Source: Liolophura sinensis (lineage: Eukaryota > Mollusca > Polyplacophora > Chitonida > Chitonidae). From it: a stretch of DNA of 64,000 nt. How positions within the stretch are numbered: the stretch's first letter is position 1; every line of letters begins with the position of its first letter. This document shows positions 37,101 to 49,440 of this stretch, one piece after another. Location of the stretch: NCBI RefSeq assembly GCF_032854445.1, contig NC_088295.1:16787385-16851384 (forward strand), read 5' to 3'. Under the pieces are notes generated by a model, which saw only the letters and a list, made by a program, of their open reading frames with translations, searched no databases and was not told where the DNA came from. A program made the translations under genes and the position numbers.

Positions 37101-38828
37101 ACATACGAGAAATGACTGCAACACTTATCAAAATCGACGCCCACATCGTTACACATTCTAAAGCAAAACGTATCGGAAAGAATATGTTCAAGACAAAGAC
37201 CTTAACCCTAAGACATGCAACAATGTTCAGTCATGCCCAGCATTTGTCGCCCCAAGCACCACAATGCAGATATACACGAGTATAATATTCAATTCAGATT
37301 TGAAATGCATTTCCTTAATTAGTGTTCTCTTTGCGAATAATTATCCTTCAACATGACGTGCAATGGAAATGCCGTGAAGAACTGTGTTCATTTAGATGGC
37401 AAAGAACGGCACTTTTACCTACAAAAATAAACACGTCTTTTGAACATTGTGATAATTTAGTTATTTATTTCAATGGTGTTTTACGCCTCAAAAACAGCTC
37501 AATTTACAGCCCATGTGATGGCGGTCAATTTTATGGACATATGTGCATGGACTGTAATATATAGCGCAGACTTAAAGCCTAATTAGATTGCTCGCACAGT
37601 GAAGCCTTTGGAAAGAAGTTTAAACCCGTGCAGAGCTGATCCAATTTCTTGTGTGAATATATACAGTGTAATTTGACAAATAGATTATGAATCTGGCTTT
37701 GCTTTTGTTCTAGCTTTGTTATAGCTTAAAAAGTTTGACCACAATTTACCTACTGTTCATGCATTAGGCATAAATAGCTAACCACGAATGTGGCTTTGTT
37801 TTGGTTCTAAAGAAGTTTTCGCTTTTAGGCACACTTTATTCTGATTTTTGAGACACGATGCGAAAAGCAGTAATGGTGCAATGTTGAAAGTTGGTCAGCA
37901 GGACAAATTGTGCTCTTCTCTCGTATCAAATTATTACAGATGAATAGTTTTCCAGTGATTGGCATTAAAATTTTTGCCACCGTTCATGCATTATGTAAGA
38001 AAAACATCTGTTGGCTTTCGAGTTACGGTTAGCGCAGCGGGAGCGTTCTTGACATTGTGTGGTATTAAAACATACACGCCAAATGACTAATCTGTTGGTC
38101 TAATAGAGAGAATATGTACACAAACACTACACAACTACTATTCACATTAGGCCATTGAGTAGAAGTTCAATTGCAGGCATAGATGATCTGATCTATTTGT
38201 GTTAGTTATTTTTTCCCTTGCAAATTAGACACTTGCATTTGCCCGACCGGAAGTTGATGGCATCTTTTTGTTTTACATCCATCGCCGGGGCCAATCACGA
38301 AAATAAGATCTGTAAGTTTAGATTTGCTTTGATACCTATTTTACTCTGCCTCATCAGTGGAAGAATATTTTAAATTGGCGTCACCTACAGAGCCGATTAA
38401 TCTGCATATACGTCTGGATGACCACTAGGAGTATACATTTCGAAAAAAGGTGTAGAAAAATAATTGAAGAACATATCATCTCATTGACAGGGAATGTATC
38501 TATTTTTTTTAACATGAAAAGTTAATCAAAAAGCTCGCCTATCATATAAAGCCGCAGACGATAACTATATATGTACACAGTATTTTAGATGAATGAAACG
38601 TATTGATGCTTAATTTTACGTACCATTTTGTCCCTCAACGCGTGCTTTCCAGTGTACAGCTCTCAAATGGTTCTCTGCTTTCTTCTTCCTTGTTGGCTTG
38701 AACTTTGACGGTGGACATAACGGACAATGGAATGAAATATAGTCTCCTTTACAACAATCCTTGCAACTTTTTACACAACTTAACAATTCATCCACAGACT
38801 GAATCACGACAGGTTGGTGTGCTGTCAT
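34120..38828 (-). CDS. Unknown multi-exon gene inside the inverted-end structure (zinc-finger N-terminus)
   Basis: Coding exons placed: 38624-38828, (gap), about 36949-37057, 36408-36463, 35752-35839, 35429-35493, 35026-35109, 34120-34324. The first exon encodes MTAHQPVVIQS... with a C2H2-like finger, CPLC followed 17 residues later by HLRAVH, and a preceding CKDCC. The second placed exon is acidic (DEELNNEEQDSN). Exons 36408 to 34120 join in perfect phase: DVIDQYVEGLLTDRGSKW, TNPRREFLKGFGFGYVLDL, YTYLEAYVEKKFFKL, GFVHKLAQLPG, then a basic C-terminus (RNRRCKEALVRDVVALL, EARRRCC) and a stop. Exon 1 ends in phase 1 but the acidic exon needs phase 2, so at least one exon between 37,058 and 38,623 is missing from my model. 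I know no family for it and see no transposase motif. A possible AATAAA lies at 33912-33917. Confidence 0.7.
34578..34848 (-). mobile_element. SINE family 1, full length, present only in duplication copy 1
   Basis: On the minus strand: GGGGCCTCCGTGGCTCAGTC head with A box TGGCTCAGTCGG and B-box-like GAGTTCAAGTCC, then the family body and an AAATAAATAAATAAATAAA tail. Target duplication TTTTATGGCTTTA at 34565-34577 and 34849-34861. The corresponding site near 47,330 (TTTTATGGCTTTAGTC) is empty, so the insertion is younger than the duplication, unless it was lost from copy 2. Confidence 0.95.
36644..36903 (+). mobile_element. SINE family 1, full length
   Basis: Head GGGGCCTTCGTGGCTCAGTC, tail CACCAATCAAATAAACAAA. 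Perfect 12-bp target duplication TCAATGTCACCT at 36632-36643 and 36904-36915. It lies in an intron of the unknown gene, just beyond the duplicated segment. Confidence 0.95.
37457..37540 (-). mobile_element. Degraded SINE family 1 tail fragment
   Basis: TTATTTATTTCAATGGTGTT then TTACGCC, CTCAATTTACAGCCCATGTG and GATGGCGGTCAATTTTATGG match the tail consensus with many changes. Confidence 0.6.
38624..38828 (-). CDS. First placed exon of the unknown gene: C2H2-like zinc finger
   Basis: 68 codons plus one base, ending CAAAATG before GTACGTAAAA. Cysteine-rich: SCVKSCKDCCKG, then FHCPLCPPSKFKP, then a lysine run and AENHLRAVHW. The C-x2-C-x17-H-x4-H spacing fits a C2H2 finger with a long loop. It suggests DNA binding (inference). 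There is no counterpart in the second copy. Confidence 0.72.
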
Positions 38829-40847
38829 TGTTACATTGCAGCGTCCAGAAATAAACTCGTCGGAAAAGTGGAAAGCTTTTATAAAAGCTATGTACTACAT
38901 TAGCCAAACTGCAAAGCTAACAAGTCACCCTGAGATAGTATTACTTCAGCAGACAAGCGATGGGAAACTGTGTTTACAAACACACCGCCACCTCGGCTTT
39001 CCACGGTCCAGACACACGGAAGTTACCCATAAATTTGTTTTGTTTAGACATTGTGGCAAGTGATGCACGGAGGTATAAAAGTGTAGAAAGAGCAGGCCTA
39101 TATACTGAATGTTCTTAGAAACTCCACGTTTTTAACTTTAACTGAAAATGTTTTATCTTATAATTGAATTAGAAAATCATTTATACCTCTATCAGCATCG
39201 AGTTTTTCCAAATATTGTATTGCTCTGGCGTCCGAAAAACATAAACAAACTCGTACATGATAGAACTCGTTAATTTTTCTGGAAATAACTTTCCACCGTC
39301 GAATTCCAAGTAAATTGGGATTAGGAGACATCAAGATCATTCATGTGAGACAACATGTCCATATGAACAAAATAAAATAGTCCTACTTAATTTCTAAGAT
39401 GAAGATATTGGTCCGAAGTACATTTTAAATTCTTCAACCATAACAAAAGTTATCACGACACTGCAGATATGCCTTTCAAGCACTATAGTAGGCCCAATGT
39501 GCTAGGTAGTACAAATGAAATGGTATTTACTTGACATACTTCCTTTTCAGCCATTTCATGAGGATTTCATTCATTGTATTAATAAAATCAAAGCGCTATT
39601 CAAAAAGCCCGACCCCAATTCATATTGTATTATACATGGATCTTCTGCTGCTTGGTTGTCGGGCAGGGAAAGGCGAATTTTAATGCGAATTGAGTTACAT
39701 AATTACATTGACGGTATATTTACATACACCTGTATTGTTGCATTCTTTTGCCTGTACACATATTTGTTAAGAAATATTTTGTGATGTGTGGATTTTTATG
39801 ATTCTGATCATTTTATTTTTTAAAACTTAATAATAGTAGTAATAAATGCATCTTGCTTAGGTCAAAGAAAACAGTTCTGGGTATGAGAAAGTTACAGCAG
39901 TTTTCACTTAGAGAATTCAGGAGCAATAAAGCGGGCGATCACTTGTCCACCAGTGAAATCTGATATATGTGGATGTAAGCTTCTGCGGTATAACAAAATA
40001 AACTGGGTCATGCATGAAAGTCAGAGGTCAGACACACAGAATTTAGACGCTTGAACCTTTCTCTGCCATAAGAGGAAATAATGTGTGGGGTGTGTTAAGA
40101 AGTAAACTCTGAAAAACTTACTTGATATCTTTGGCAAAATAAGCTTTCTTAAATATTCAATGTTTTTCGCACTTTACAAATTGTGGTCTCAAGCTACATA
40201 TGTGTATTTTTGGGGTTATAAATAAGGCTATACAACAGCAGCAAAGACCTTGTTTGTCCTTATCAAGGAACTGAGCGTAACAATTCGCCAGGCTTTATAT
40301 CTCTGCAAGTTTTTACATACTAATTAAATGGCCATTGAACGTTAATTGACAACAAGAGCGCTGTGAACAGCTATGCACAGGCAGAGATCAAAAGGGATTA
40401 CAACATTAAGCGTCAGAAGTTTACTGTACACAGAATAAAGCAATAATAATAATCATGTACATAAAACATATAACATTTCTAAGTAACAAATAACAACATA
40501 TGGTTAATTACCACACAAGTGTGATCAGGCTGGCGAAGAGCTATTATATAACTTATAGGGCTTCCATTCAAATCGGGCTAATACTTAGTTTTAAAAAAGT
40601 TTCCTAAACATGTAACAAACCCTGGTATCCATCACCTTACATACATACTTATACATTATATGTTATATATATTTCTCAGAAATAAACAAGGCAACAGTCC
40701 TCCGCATATAGATTTTAGCTGTACCAAAACGACATATAACTTATCTATTGTCCTCATAAGTGTGTGTCAATCAATCAGTTAAATCTTTATTAGAAGTTAA
40801 TTTGGTAATCATCAATGTTGTACTGCATACCTGAAGGATGGAAAACT
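38829..40847. other. Spacer inside the inverted-end structure
   Basis: Lies upstream of the first placed exon of the unknown gene and up to minisatellite block 2. I see no recognisable coding sequence or repeat. Short frames at 38836-39063 and 39515-39784 lack supporting features. Confidence 0.5.
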
Positions 40848-43352
40848 TTATACCTATAAAGGTTGAACTTTATACCTATAGGAAGGTAAATCAGCCACCG
40901 TCCTCCTCGTGGATGTTGTACTTTATACCTATATGAAGGTAAATTAGCCACCGTCCTTCTCATGGATGTTGTACTCTATAGCTATAGGAAGGTAAACTAG
41001 TCACCGTCCTCTTCGTGGATGTTGAACTTTATACCTATAGAAAGGTAAACTAGCCACCGTCCTCCTCGTGGATGTTGTACTTTATACCTATATGAAGGTA
41101 AATCAGCCACCGTCCTACTCGTGGATGTTGAACTTTATACCTATAGAAAGGTAAACTAGTCACCGTCCTCCTCGTGGATGTTGAATTTTATACATGTAGG
41201 AAGGTAAATTAGCCACCGTCCTCCTCATGGATGTTGTACCTGATACATGCAGTAAAGTAAAGTAGCCACCGTCCTCCTCGTGGATGTTGAATTTTATACA
41301 TGTAGGAAGGTTAATAAGCCACTGTTCTTCTCGTGGATGTTGTACTTTATAACTATAGGAAGATAAATTTTCCACCGTCCTCCTCGTGGATGTGGTACCT
41401 TATACGTATGGGAAAGCAACTTAACCACCGTCTTCCTCATGGATGTTGTACTTTATACCAGTAGGAATGTAAATTAGCCACCGTCCTCCTCATGGATGAT
41501 GTACTTTACACCTATAGGAAGGTAAATTAGCCACCGTCCTCCTCATGGATGTTGAACTCTATAGCTATAGGAAGGTAAACTGGTCACCGTCCTCCTCGTG
41601 GATGTTGAATTTTATACATGTAGGAAGGTAAATTAGCCAACGTCCTCCTCATGGATGTTGTACCTGATACATGCAGTAAAGTAAAGTAGCCACCGTCCTC
41701 CTCGTGGAGTTTCTAACTGATACCTTTAGGAAGGTAAACTAGCAACCGTCCTCCTCATGGATGTTGTACTTTATAGCTATAGGAAGGTAAATTAGCCACC
41801 GTCCTCCGCGTGGATGTTGTACTTTATACCTATATGAAGGTAAATTAGCCACCGTCCTCCTCGTGGATGTTGTACTTTATAACTATATGAAGGTAAACTA
41901 GCCACCGTCCTCCTCGTGGATGTTGTACTTTATACCTATAGGAAGGTAAATCAGCCACCGTCCTCCTCGTGGATGTTGAACTTTATACCTATAGGAAGGT
42001 AAATTAGCCACCGTCCTCCTCGTGGATGTTGTACTCTATACCTATAGGAAGGTAAACTGATCACCGTCCTCCTCGTGGATGTTGAATTTTATATATGTAG
42101 GAAGGTAAATTAGCCACCGTCCTCCTCGTGGATGTTGTACTTTATACCAGTAGGAAGGTAAAGTAGTCACCGTCCTCCTTGTGGATGTTGAAATTTATAC
42201 CTATAGAAAGGTAAACTAGCCACCGTCCTCCTCGTGGATGTTGTACTTTATACCTATATGAAGGTAAATTAGCCTCCGTGTTCTTTGTAGATGTTGTACC
42301 TGATACCTGCAGGAAGGTAAACTGGTCACCGTCCTCCTCGTGGATGTTGTACTTTACACCTGGAGAAAGGTAAACTAGTCACCGTCCTCCTCGTGGATGT
42401 TGTACTTTACACCTGCAGGAAGGTAAATTAGTCACCGTCCTCATCGTGGATGTTGTACTTTACACCTGCAGAAAGGTAAATTAGCCACCGTCCTCCTCAT
42501 GGATGTTTTACTTCACACCTGCAGAAAGGTAAATTAGCCAACGTCCTCCTCGTGGATGTTGTACTTTACACCTGCAGAAAGGTAAATTAGCCACCGTCCT
42601 CCTCATGGATGTTGTGCTTCACACCTGCAGAATGGTAAATTAGTCACCGTCCTCCTCATGGATGTTGTACTCTACACCTGCAGAAAGGTAAATTAGGCAC
42701 CGTCCTCCTCATGGATGTTGTACCTTATACCTGCAGAATGGTAAATTAGCCACCGTCCTCCTCATGGGTGTTGTACCTTATACCGGCAGGAAGTTAAATT
42801 AGCCACCGTCCTCCTCGTGGATGTTGTACCTGATACCTGCAGGAAGGTAAACTGGTCACCGTCCTCCTCATGCATGTTGTACCTTATACCTGCAGAATGG
42901 TAAATTAGCCACCGTCCTCCTCATGGGTGTTGTACCTTATACCGGCAGGAAGTTAAATTAGCCACCGTCCTCCTCGTGGATGTTGTACCTGATACCTGCA
43001 GTAAGGTAAAGTAGCCACCGTCCTCCTCGTGGAGGTTCTACCTGATACCTATAGGAAGGTAAACTAGCAACCGTCCTCCTCGTGGATGTTGTACTTTATG
43101 GCTATAGGAAGGTAAATTAGCCACCGTCCTCCTCGTGGATGTTGTACTTTATACCTATATGAGGGTAAATTAGCCACCGTCCTCCTCGTGGATGTTGTAC
43201 CTTTTACCTGGAGGAAGGTAAATTAGCCACTGTCCTTCTCGTGGATGTTGTATCTTATACCAGCAGGAAGGTAAATTAGCCACCGTCCTCCTCGTGGATG
43301 TTATACTTTATACCTATGGAGAGGTGAACTAGGCAAGGTCCTCCTCGTGGAT
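40848..43352 (-). repeat. 57-bp minisatellite, block 2 (minus orientation, about 44 units)
   Basis: Same unit as block 1, read on the minus strand. On the plus strand the core is CCGTCCTCCTCGTGGATGTT then GTACTTTATACC. It forms the outer part of the left arm of the central palindrome. Confidence 0.95.
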
Positions 43353-43934
43353 CTTTAATATTTTTTCTTCCAGTTAGTGATGGAGGACTATTAGGTTACT
43401 AATTAACAATGACACATTAGAGAAGGTCTTCAGGGTTACAGTAATGTCTGTGTTTTCGGATAATAAGGGGTTTAAAGTGTTGAGAATTTATCTGCTCGGC
43501 TATAGGCCTATATAAATATACAGGCCTATAGTCTCGTACCTTGCCCAATTATTCGTAAACGAACAAGTTACTTGTTCCGTTCTGCTCATGGATGTCCGTT
43601 CTCCTCGTGGACGTTCTGCTCATGGATGGCGGCTGCCCAGTGCTACTCGGGCAGCCGCCATCCATGAGCAGAACGTCCACGAGGAGAACGGACATCCATG
43701 AGCAGAACGGAACATGTAACTTGTTCGTTTACGAATAACTGGGCAAGGTACGAGACTATAGGCCAATATATTTATATAGGCCTATAGCCGAGCAGATAAA
43801 TTCTCAACACTTTAAACCCCTTATTATCCGATAACACAGACATTACTGTAACCCTGAAGACCTTCTCTAATGTGTCATTGTTAATTAGTAACCTAATAAT
43901 CCTCCATCACTAACTGGAAAAAAAAATATTAAAG
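43353..43934. repeat. Centre of the palindrome: two 286-bp inverted arms with a 10-base spacer
   Basis: 43353-43638 and 43649-43934 are inverted copies with only a few differences (for example TTTTCGGATAA against TTATCGGATAA on the same strand sense), separated by AGTGCTACTC at 43639-43648. The innermost bases are GGCGGCTGCCC / GGGCAGCCGCC. The first ~70 bases outward (CCATCCATGAGCAGAACG, TCCACGAGGAGAACGGACAT) resemble the extreme ends at 27452 and 52150. Confidence 0.95.
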
Positions 43935-46253
43935 ATCCACGAGGAGGACCTTGCCTAGTTCACCTCCCCATAGGTATAAAGTATAACATCCACGAGGAGG
44001 ACGGTGGCTAATTTACCTTCCTACTGGTATAAGATACAACATCCACGAGAAGGACAGTGGCTAATTTAACTTCCTCCAGGTAAAAGGTACAACATCCACG
44101 AGGAGGACGGTGGCTAATTTACCTTCATATAGGTATAAAGTACAACATCCACGAGGAGGGCGGTGGCTAATTTACCTTCCTATAGCTATATACCGGTAGT
44201 ACAACATCCACGAGGAGGACGGTTGCTGGTTTACCTTCCTATAGGTATCAGGTAGAACCTCCACGAGGAGGACGGTCGCTAATTTACCTTCCTGCAGGTA
44301 TAAGGTACAACATCCATGAGGAGGACGGTGACCAGTTTACCTTCCTGCAGGTATCAGGTACAACATCCACGAAAAGGACAGTGGCTAATTTACCTTCCTG
44401 CAGGTGTAAAGTACAACATCCACGAGGAGGACGGTGACCAGTTTACCGTCCTGCAGGTATCAGGTACAACATCTACAAAGAAGATGGAGGCTAATTTACC
44501 TTACTATAGGTACAAAATACAACATCCATGAGGAGGGCGGTGGCCAATTTACCTTCCTGCAGGTATTAGGTACAATATCCACGAGGAGGACGGTGGCTAA
44601 TTTACCTTTCCTCAGGTGTAAAGTACAACATCCACGAGGAGAACGTTGGCTAGTTTACCTTTCTGGAGGTGTCAGGTACAACATCCACGAGGAGGAATGT
44701 GCCTAATTTACCTCCATGTAGGTATAAGGTACAACATCCACGAGGAGTACGGTGGCTAACTTACCTTCATGTAGGCATGAGGTACAACATCCACGAGGAG
44801 GACGGTGGCTAATTTGCTTTCCCATAGGTATAAGGTACAACATCCACGAGGAGGACGGTGGCTAATTTACCTTCATATAGGTATAAAGTACAACATTCAC
44901 GAGGAGAACGGTTGCTAGTTTACCTTCATATAGGTATCCGGTAGAACCTCCACGAGGAGGATGGTGGCTACTTTACTTTACTGCAGGTATCAGGTACAAC
45001 ATCCATGAAGAGGACGGTGGCTAATATAACTTCCTGCCGGTATAAGGTACAACATCCATGAGGAGGACGGTGGCTAATTTACCTTCCTGCAGGTATAAGA
45101 TACAACATCCATAAGGAGGACGGTGGCTAATTTAACTTCCTGCAGGTGTAAAGTACAACATCCACGAAAAGGACAGTGGCTAATTTACCTTCCTGCAGGT
45201 GTAAAGTACAACATCCACGAGGAGGACGGTGACCAGTTTACCTTCCTGCAGGTATCAGGTACAACATCTACGAAGAAGACGGTGGCTAATTTACCTTACT
45301 ATAGGTATAAAGTACAACATCCATGAGGAGGACGGTGGCTAACTTACCTCCCTGTAGGCATGAGGTACAACATCCACGAAGAGGACGGTGGCTAATTTGC
45401 TTTCCCATAGGCATAAGGTACAACATCCATGAGGAGGACGGTGGCTAATTTACCTTCATATAGTTATGAAGTACAACATCCACGAGGAGGACGGTGGCTA
45501 ATTTACATTCCCACTGGTATAAAGTGCAACATCGATGAGGAAGACGGTGGTTAAGTTGCTTTCCCATACGTATAAGGTACCACATCCACGAGGAGGACGG
45601 TTGAAAATTTATCTTCCTATAGTTATAAAGTACAACATCCACGAGAAGGACAGTGGCCGATTTACCTTCCTACATGTATAAAGTTCAACATCCACGAGGA
45701 GGACGGTGACCAGTTTACCTTCCTTTAGCTATAAAGTACAACATCCATGAGGAGGACGGTGACTAGTTTACCTTCCTACTGGTATAAAGTACAACATCCA
45801 CGAGGAGGACGGTGGCTAATTTACCTTTCTGCAGGTATTAGGTACAACATCCATGAGGAGGACGGTGGCTAGTTTACCTTCCTGCAGGTGTCAGGTACAA
45901 CATCCACGAGGAGGACGGTGGCTAAATTACCTTCCTGCAGGTGTAAAGTACAACACCCACGGGGTGGACGTTGGCTAGTTTACCTTCCTGGAGGTGTCAG
46001 GTACAACATCCACGAAGAGGACGGTGGCTAATTTACCTTCCTACATGTATAAAGTTCAACATCCACGAGGAGGACGGTGGCTAATTTACCTTCCTGCAGG
46101 TGTTAAGTACAACATCCACGAGGAGGACGGTTTCTAATTTACCTTCCTGCCGGTGTAAAGTACAACATCCACGAGGAGGACGGTGGCTGATTTACCTCCC
46201 TGTAGGTATAAGGTACAACATCCACAAGGAGGAGGGTGGCTAATTTACCATCC
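43935..46253 (+). repeat. 57-bp minisatellite, block 3 (plus orientation, about 40 units)
   Basis: Mirror partner of block 2 across the palindrome centre. The unit order close to the centre matches block 2 (for example the unusual ACCTTGCCTAGTTCACC unit next to the centre on both sides). It leads directly into the second copy of the duplicated segment. Confidence 0.95.
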
Positions 46254-46353
46254 TTTTCCCCCGCAGATGAGTAAAACCCAACATTTACGAGGACAAACCC
46301 AGTTTGACTTTCTCTACACGTACGTATATGAGAAAGGGTTCACAGTACCTTAG
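46254..46353 (+). other. Exon-like segment at the array edge, copy 2
   Basis: TTTTCCCCCGCAG followed by a 28-codon open frame (MSKTQHLRGQ...) with the same stop position as copy 1. See 33485-33584. Confidence 0.5.
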
Positions 46354-46887
46354 AATATTATCCACGAATTATCCAATATGAGAAATCCAGTGACCACCAA
46401 TCCCGGACAGTTGAATAAAAAAAGTCAGCAACCACATTCTAGTTTAAATATATGCATTTTAAGGAGCCCTGGCGCAGTGCCATAACCCACCGCCCATGGA
46501 GAGTTTGCAAACCAAAACTCTTATTAAATAAGTTCCCTTCCCTAAAAATGTTACAGTATTGTATTCATCCGGTTTGCAAAAACCTTTACAGAAAGACTAT
46601 TATAAACTGAAGAACGCATTACTGGAATGTACAGACAAAAGTTGTGCTTCAATACATTTGCTGCAGTACCCTAGGCAAGTTCATTAGTGTATAAACTCTC
46701 TTGTACATTCTAAGATTCTATACATATGTAAGTGAAGCAATGAATGGTATGGAGGTGGAATGGAAAATACATTATAGGTGAAGGCTAAATGTACAAGGCA
46801 TGTAGCCATGATACAAAGATAACAATGATATAAAATACACATTGTCAACCCATCAGTCATCTATTATTTACGTACACAGCATACCAG

Positions 46888-49018
46888 TTACGATTCAGTA
46901 CTGCTGATTAAGCGGTGTGCTCTTAATTGTTCACTTATTTTAAGTGCCGTGTGTAACGATGAATGTTCAGTTTGACAGCATCTTCGCCTTGCTTCTGGTA
47001 AAGATATGTGCAGTTTGTTGGATACAAGTAGTGCGACTACATCCCAAACCAAAGCTTCCTTACATCTCCTACTCCTGACTGTCCCTTTGTACCTTCAAAG
47101 AAAAAATGGTGAACCGAATGTAATCCTGTCAAAGGCTTCCTTTTCATTTGTAAAGGACTGAAATCTGGAAATGTATATAGATTGCTACTAATTAAAAATA
47201 TATGCCTGTGCACTTTTTAGCAAGTCATGCGCGGAACAAAATTATGAAATTATAATGATAAATAATTAAACACACATCTAAATGTAAATAACTATTTGAT
47301 GACTTCAATATTCCGAGTTACCTTCCTTGTTTTTTATGGCTTTAGTCTTGTCAAATGTTTATACACATTTGAACAGTCTGTGATTATTGATTGTCAAGCT
47401 GGAAAGCCATTCCGATACTACTCCATGCATTACTGGAGCCATAATAGCCAAATCTAATTATACCAAAAAAATAAAAAATAAAAACAAACAGATAAAATAC
47501 AAGGTAAATACAAACCCATCCACATTTAAAATCTTCTGAATTCCCTCTTTTCCTGCTAGTTGGACTAGCTTGTGTACAAATCCAAATGTGGCGGGCCGCC
47601 TGAAGCAATGTTTCACACAAGAATCACACAGTGAGAGATAATCAGGATCCATTTCCAATGCACATATACAGACAAGGTATACAAAAGCATATGCAGATTG
47701 TTTCGCACAATTTCATCACGCCCCATGTAAGCAGCAATGAATCATTCACTTTCTTCTTCACTCTTGAACCAATTTAAGCTGTGACAACAAACAAACAGAA
47801 GATCCCAGTTCTGTACTGTAACATAAAACCCTTATAGGCATGATTATTTGAAACATGCATGGAGTAGACCGGGATTACTGGTAACCACCCTACCTACATG
47901 TACCTATACGTACCTTTTGTCCCTAAGCTTCATTTTGAAGAACTTTTTTTCCACATAGGCTTCGAGATATGTATAAGCCTAAAAGAGAAAATCTTATTAA
48001 GTACCATACACATACCCAAAGGAAATAACACCCAGAATGACCATAATTTACTCACAAAACATTTACAAAATTCCAAACTCTTGCAGCGTTGCTTTTGGTA
48101 CGTAAAACATACATAAATATAGTAACAGGGCTTGCCTAATAAGCAAATGTGCTTTCAGCCAGAAGAAGATAAAGATGAAAACTGGATGAAAACAAGAAAA
48201 GAAAAACCTTTTCCATGCAAAGGGTATTTTTTAGTACATAAAAATCAAGCTAAGCGAAAAAGTCAATATCAATTTATAAACAATTTATACACCGAAATCA
48301 CACTTTTACGTACCAAGTCGAGGACATAACCGAAACCAAAGCCGGTTAGAAATTCCCTTCTCGGATTTGTCGAGAAAATCTCCAGCTCAGAACTCTCGGG
48401 CCTAGATAAACACATAATTATGTACACAGTTGTACGAGGAAGGGGTTAGGAGAAGATATCAATATAACACAGTGAAACACTCTAAAACACTCTTTTTTGA
48501 TACATTATAATATATCCCGGGCGATGAAGAGTATGACAATCTTTATAAAATCACATGCTACCATCAGGCTATATGATGTGAAACAATACATTAAACTATA
48601 TGTCATGTAACAAATTAATTATTTGTACCCAGAAATTATTCGTCAAATAGCAGCGGAATCTTTCGAGTTTGTGTGACATGAATGTACAGGGTGCTGCGCG
48701 TCACTATAGAAGAAAAGGGAAATACAGAGATGGTCATATGTTTGAAACTACAGTATGTAGTCAAATACAAGTGTCAATTAAATACACTGTGTCTGTAAAT
48801 TATAATTGCGCAGTAAAATGTGTAGGTATTCCTAAGCTAATTGTTGTTCACACCATTGACTGTGCGAAACTCCACAATGCGCGTACGCATATGAGGAAAT
48901 ATAGAAAAATATGTAAAAGACAAAGAAAAGAAATGAAGTTTACAGATTTAAGCTGTACATACCACTTTGAGCCTCTGTGTGTCAACAAGCCCTCCACATA
49001 CTGGTCTATCACACCAAC
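46888..49018 (-). pseudogene. 5'-truncated second copy of the unknown gene, frame kept in exons 3-7
   Basis: Exons 48963-49018, 48314-48401, 47914-47978, 47516-47599 and 46888-47092 have the same lengths, phases, splice sites and stop as copy 1 and no disabling change. Replacements are modest (for example DRGSKW to HRGSKW, EREL-type changes, RDKR kept). The zinc-finger exon and the acidic exon are absent because the duplication ends at about 49,117. It is probably not functional unless it uses a new 5' end. The 1:1 frame retention suggests recent duplication or some constraint. Confidence 0.72.
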
Positions 49019-49131
49019 CTGAAACATCATGCGGCATATATATACAATCCAAGCATTGTGTTTACTTCGGTTAAAAATCCAAAAATTATCAGACATAGTT
49101 TAATGGTATTTTTCTACTTGTATTTTTCTAC

Positions 49132-49428
49132 TTGTCAGGTCATACCAACGGTACTTGTTGCTGCCTCGCTTGGCGCTTAGCATTGAGAGGTTAGAGCAAG
49201 GGAACATGACTGTTCGGCCTGGTGTCGGTGGGGTGTGACTTGGTGGGGTGTCACGTTTGGTGTCTTCGGCTTTATGTTCTAGTGGCGGCAAAACTAAGGC
49301 GGCATAGACTCGCCCTATCACAAGAAGACACACTACATATGCATACCCTAGAAGGACTCCTCGTCGTCATATGACTGAAAAATTGTTCAGTACGACGTTA
49401 AACCCCAAGCACTCACTCACTCAATCCG
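49132..49428 (+). mobile_element. SINE family 2-like element, variant body
   Basis: Ends with CGTCATATGACTGAAAAATT, CAGTACGACGTTAAACCCC, AAGCACTCACTCACTCA, which is the family 2 tail in plus orientation. The body (GCCTCGCTTGGCGCTTAGCA) differs from the copies at 17589, 56728 and 58613, and resembles the element at about 57,465. Confidence 0.75.
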
Positions 49429-49440
49429 CGTGTAGTAATA

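Larger units (their letters stand above)
46254..49117. repeat. Direct segmental duplication, copy 2
   Basis: Matches 33485-36575 over its whole length apart from the missing SINE and small changes, including an extra ~60 bases at about 48,145-48,205. It begins at the same point relative to the minisatellite as copy 1. Confidence 0.93.

Noticed and set aside
38836-39063. Plus-strand frame divergent from the unknown gene
   Set aside because: Composition and lack of motifs suggest chance. It starts within 10 bases of the opposite-strand start codon.
44316-45326. Plus-strand frames rich in YNIHEEDG and VQHPRG
   Set aside because: They are read-through of the 57-bp minisatellite. Most units carry TAA in the matching frame and the frame changes from unit to unit.
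40848-46253. CRISPR-like repeat array
   Set aside because: Regular units with variable parts, but the units are contiguous with no unique spacers, and the window is clearly animal nuclear DNA.
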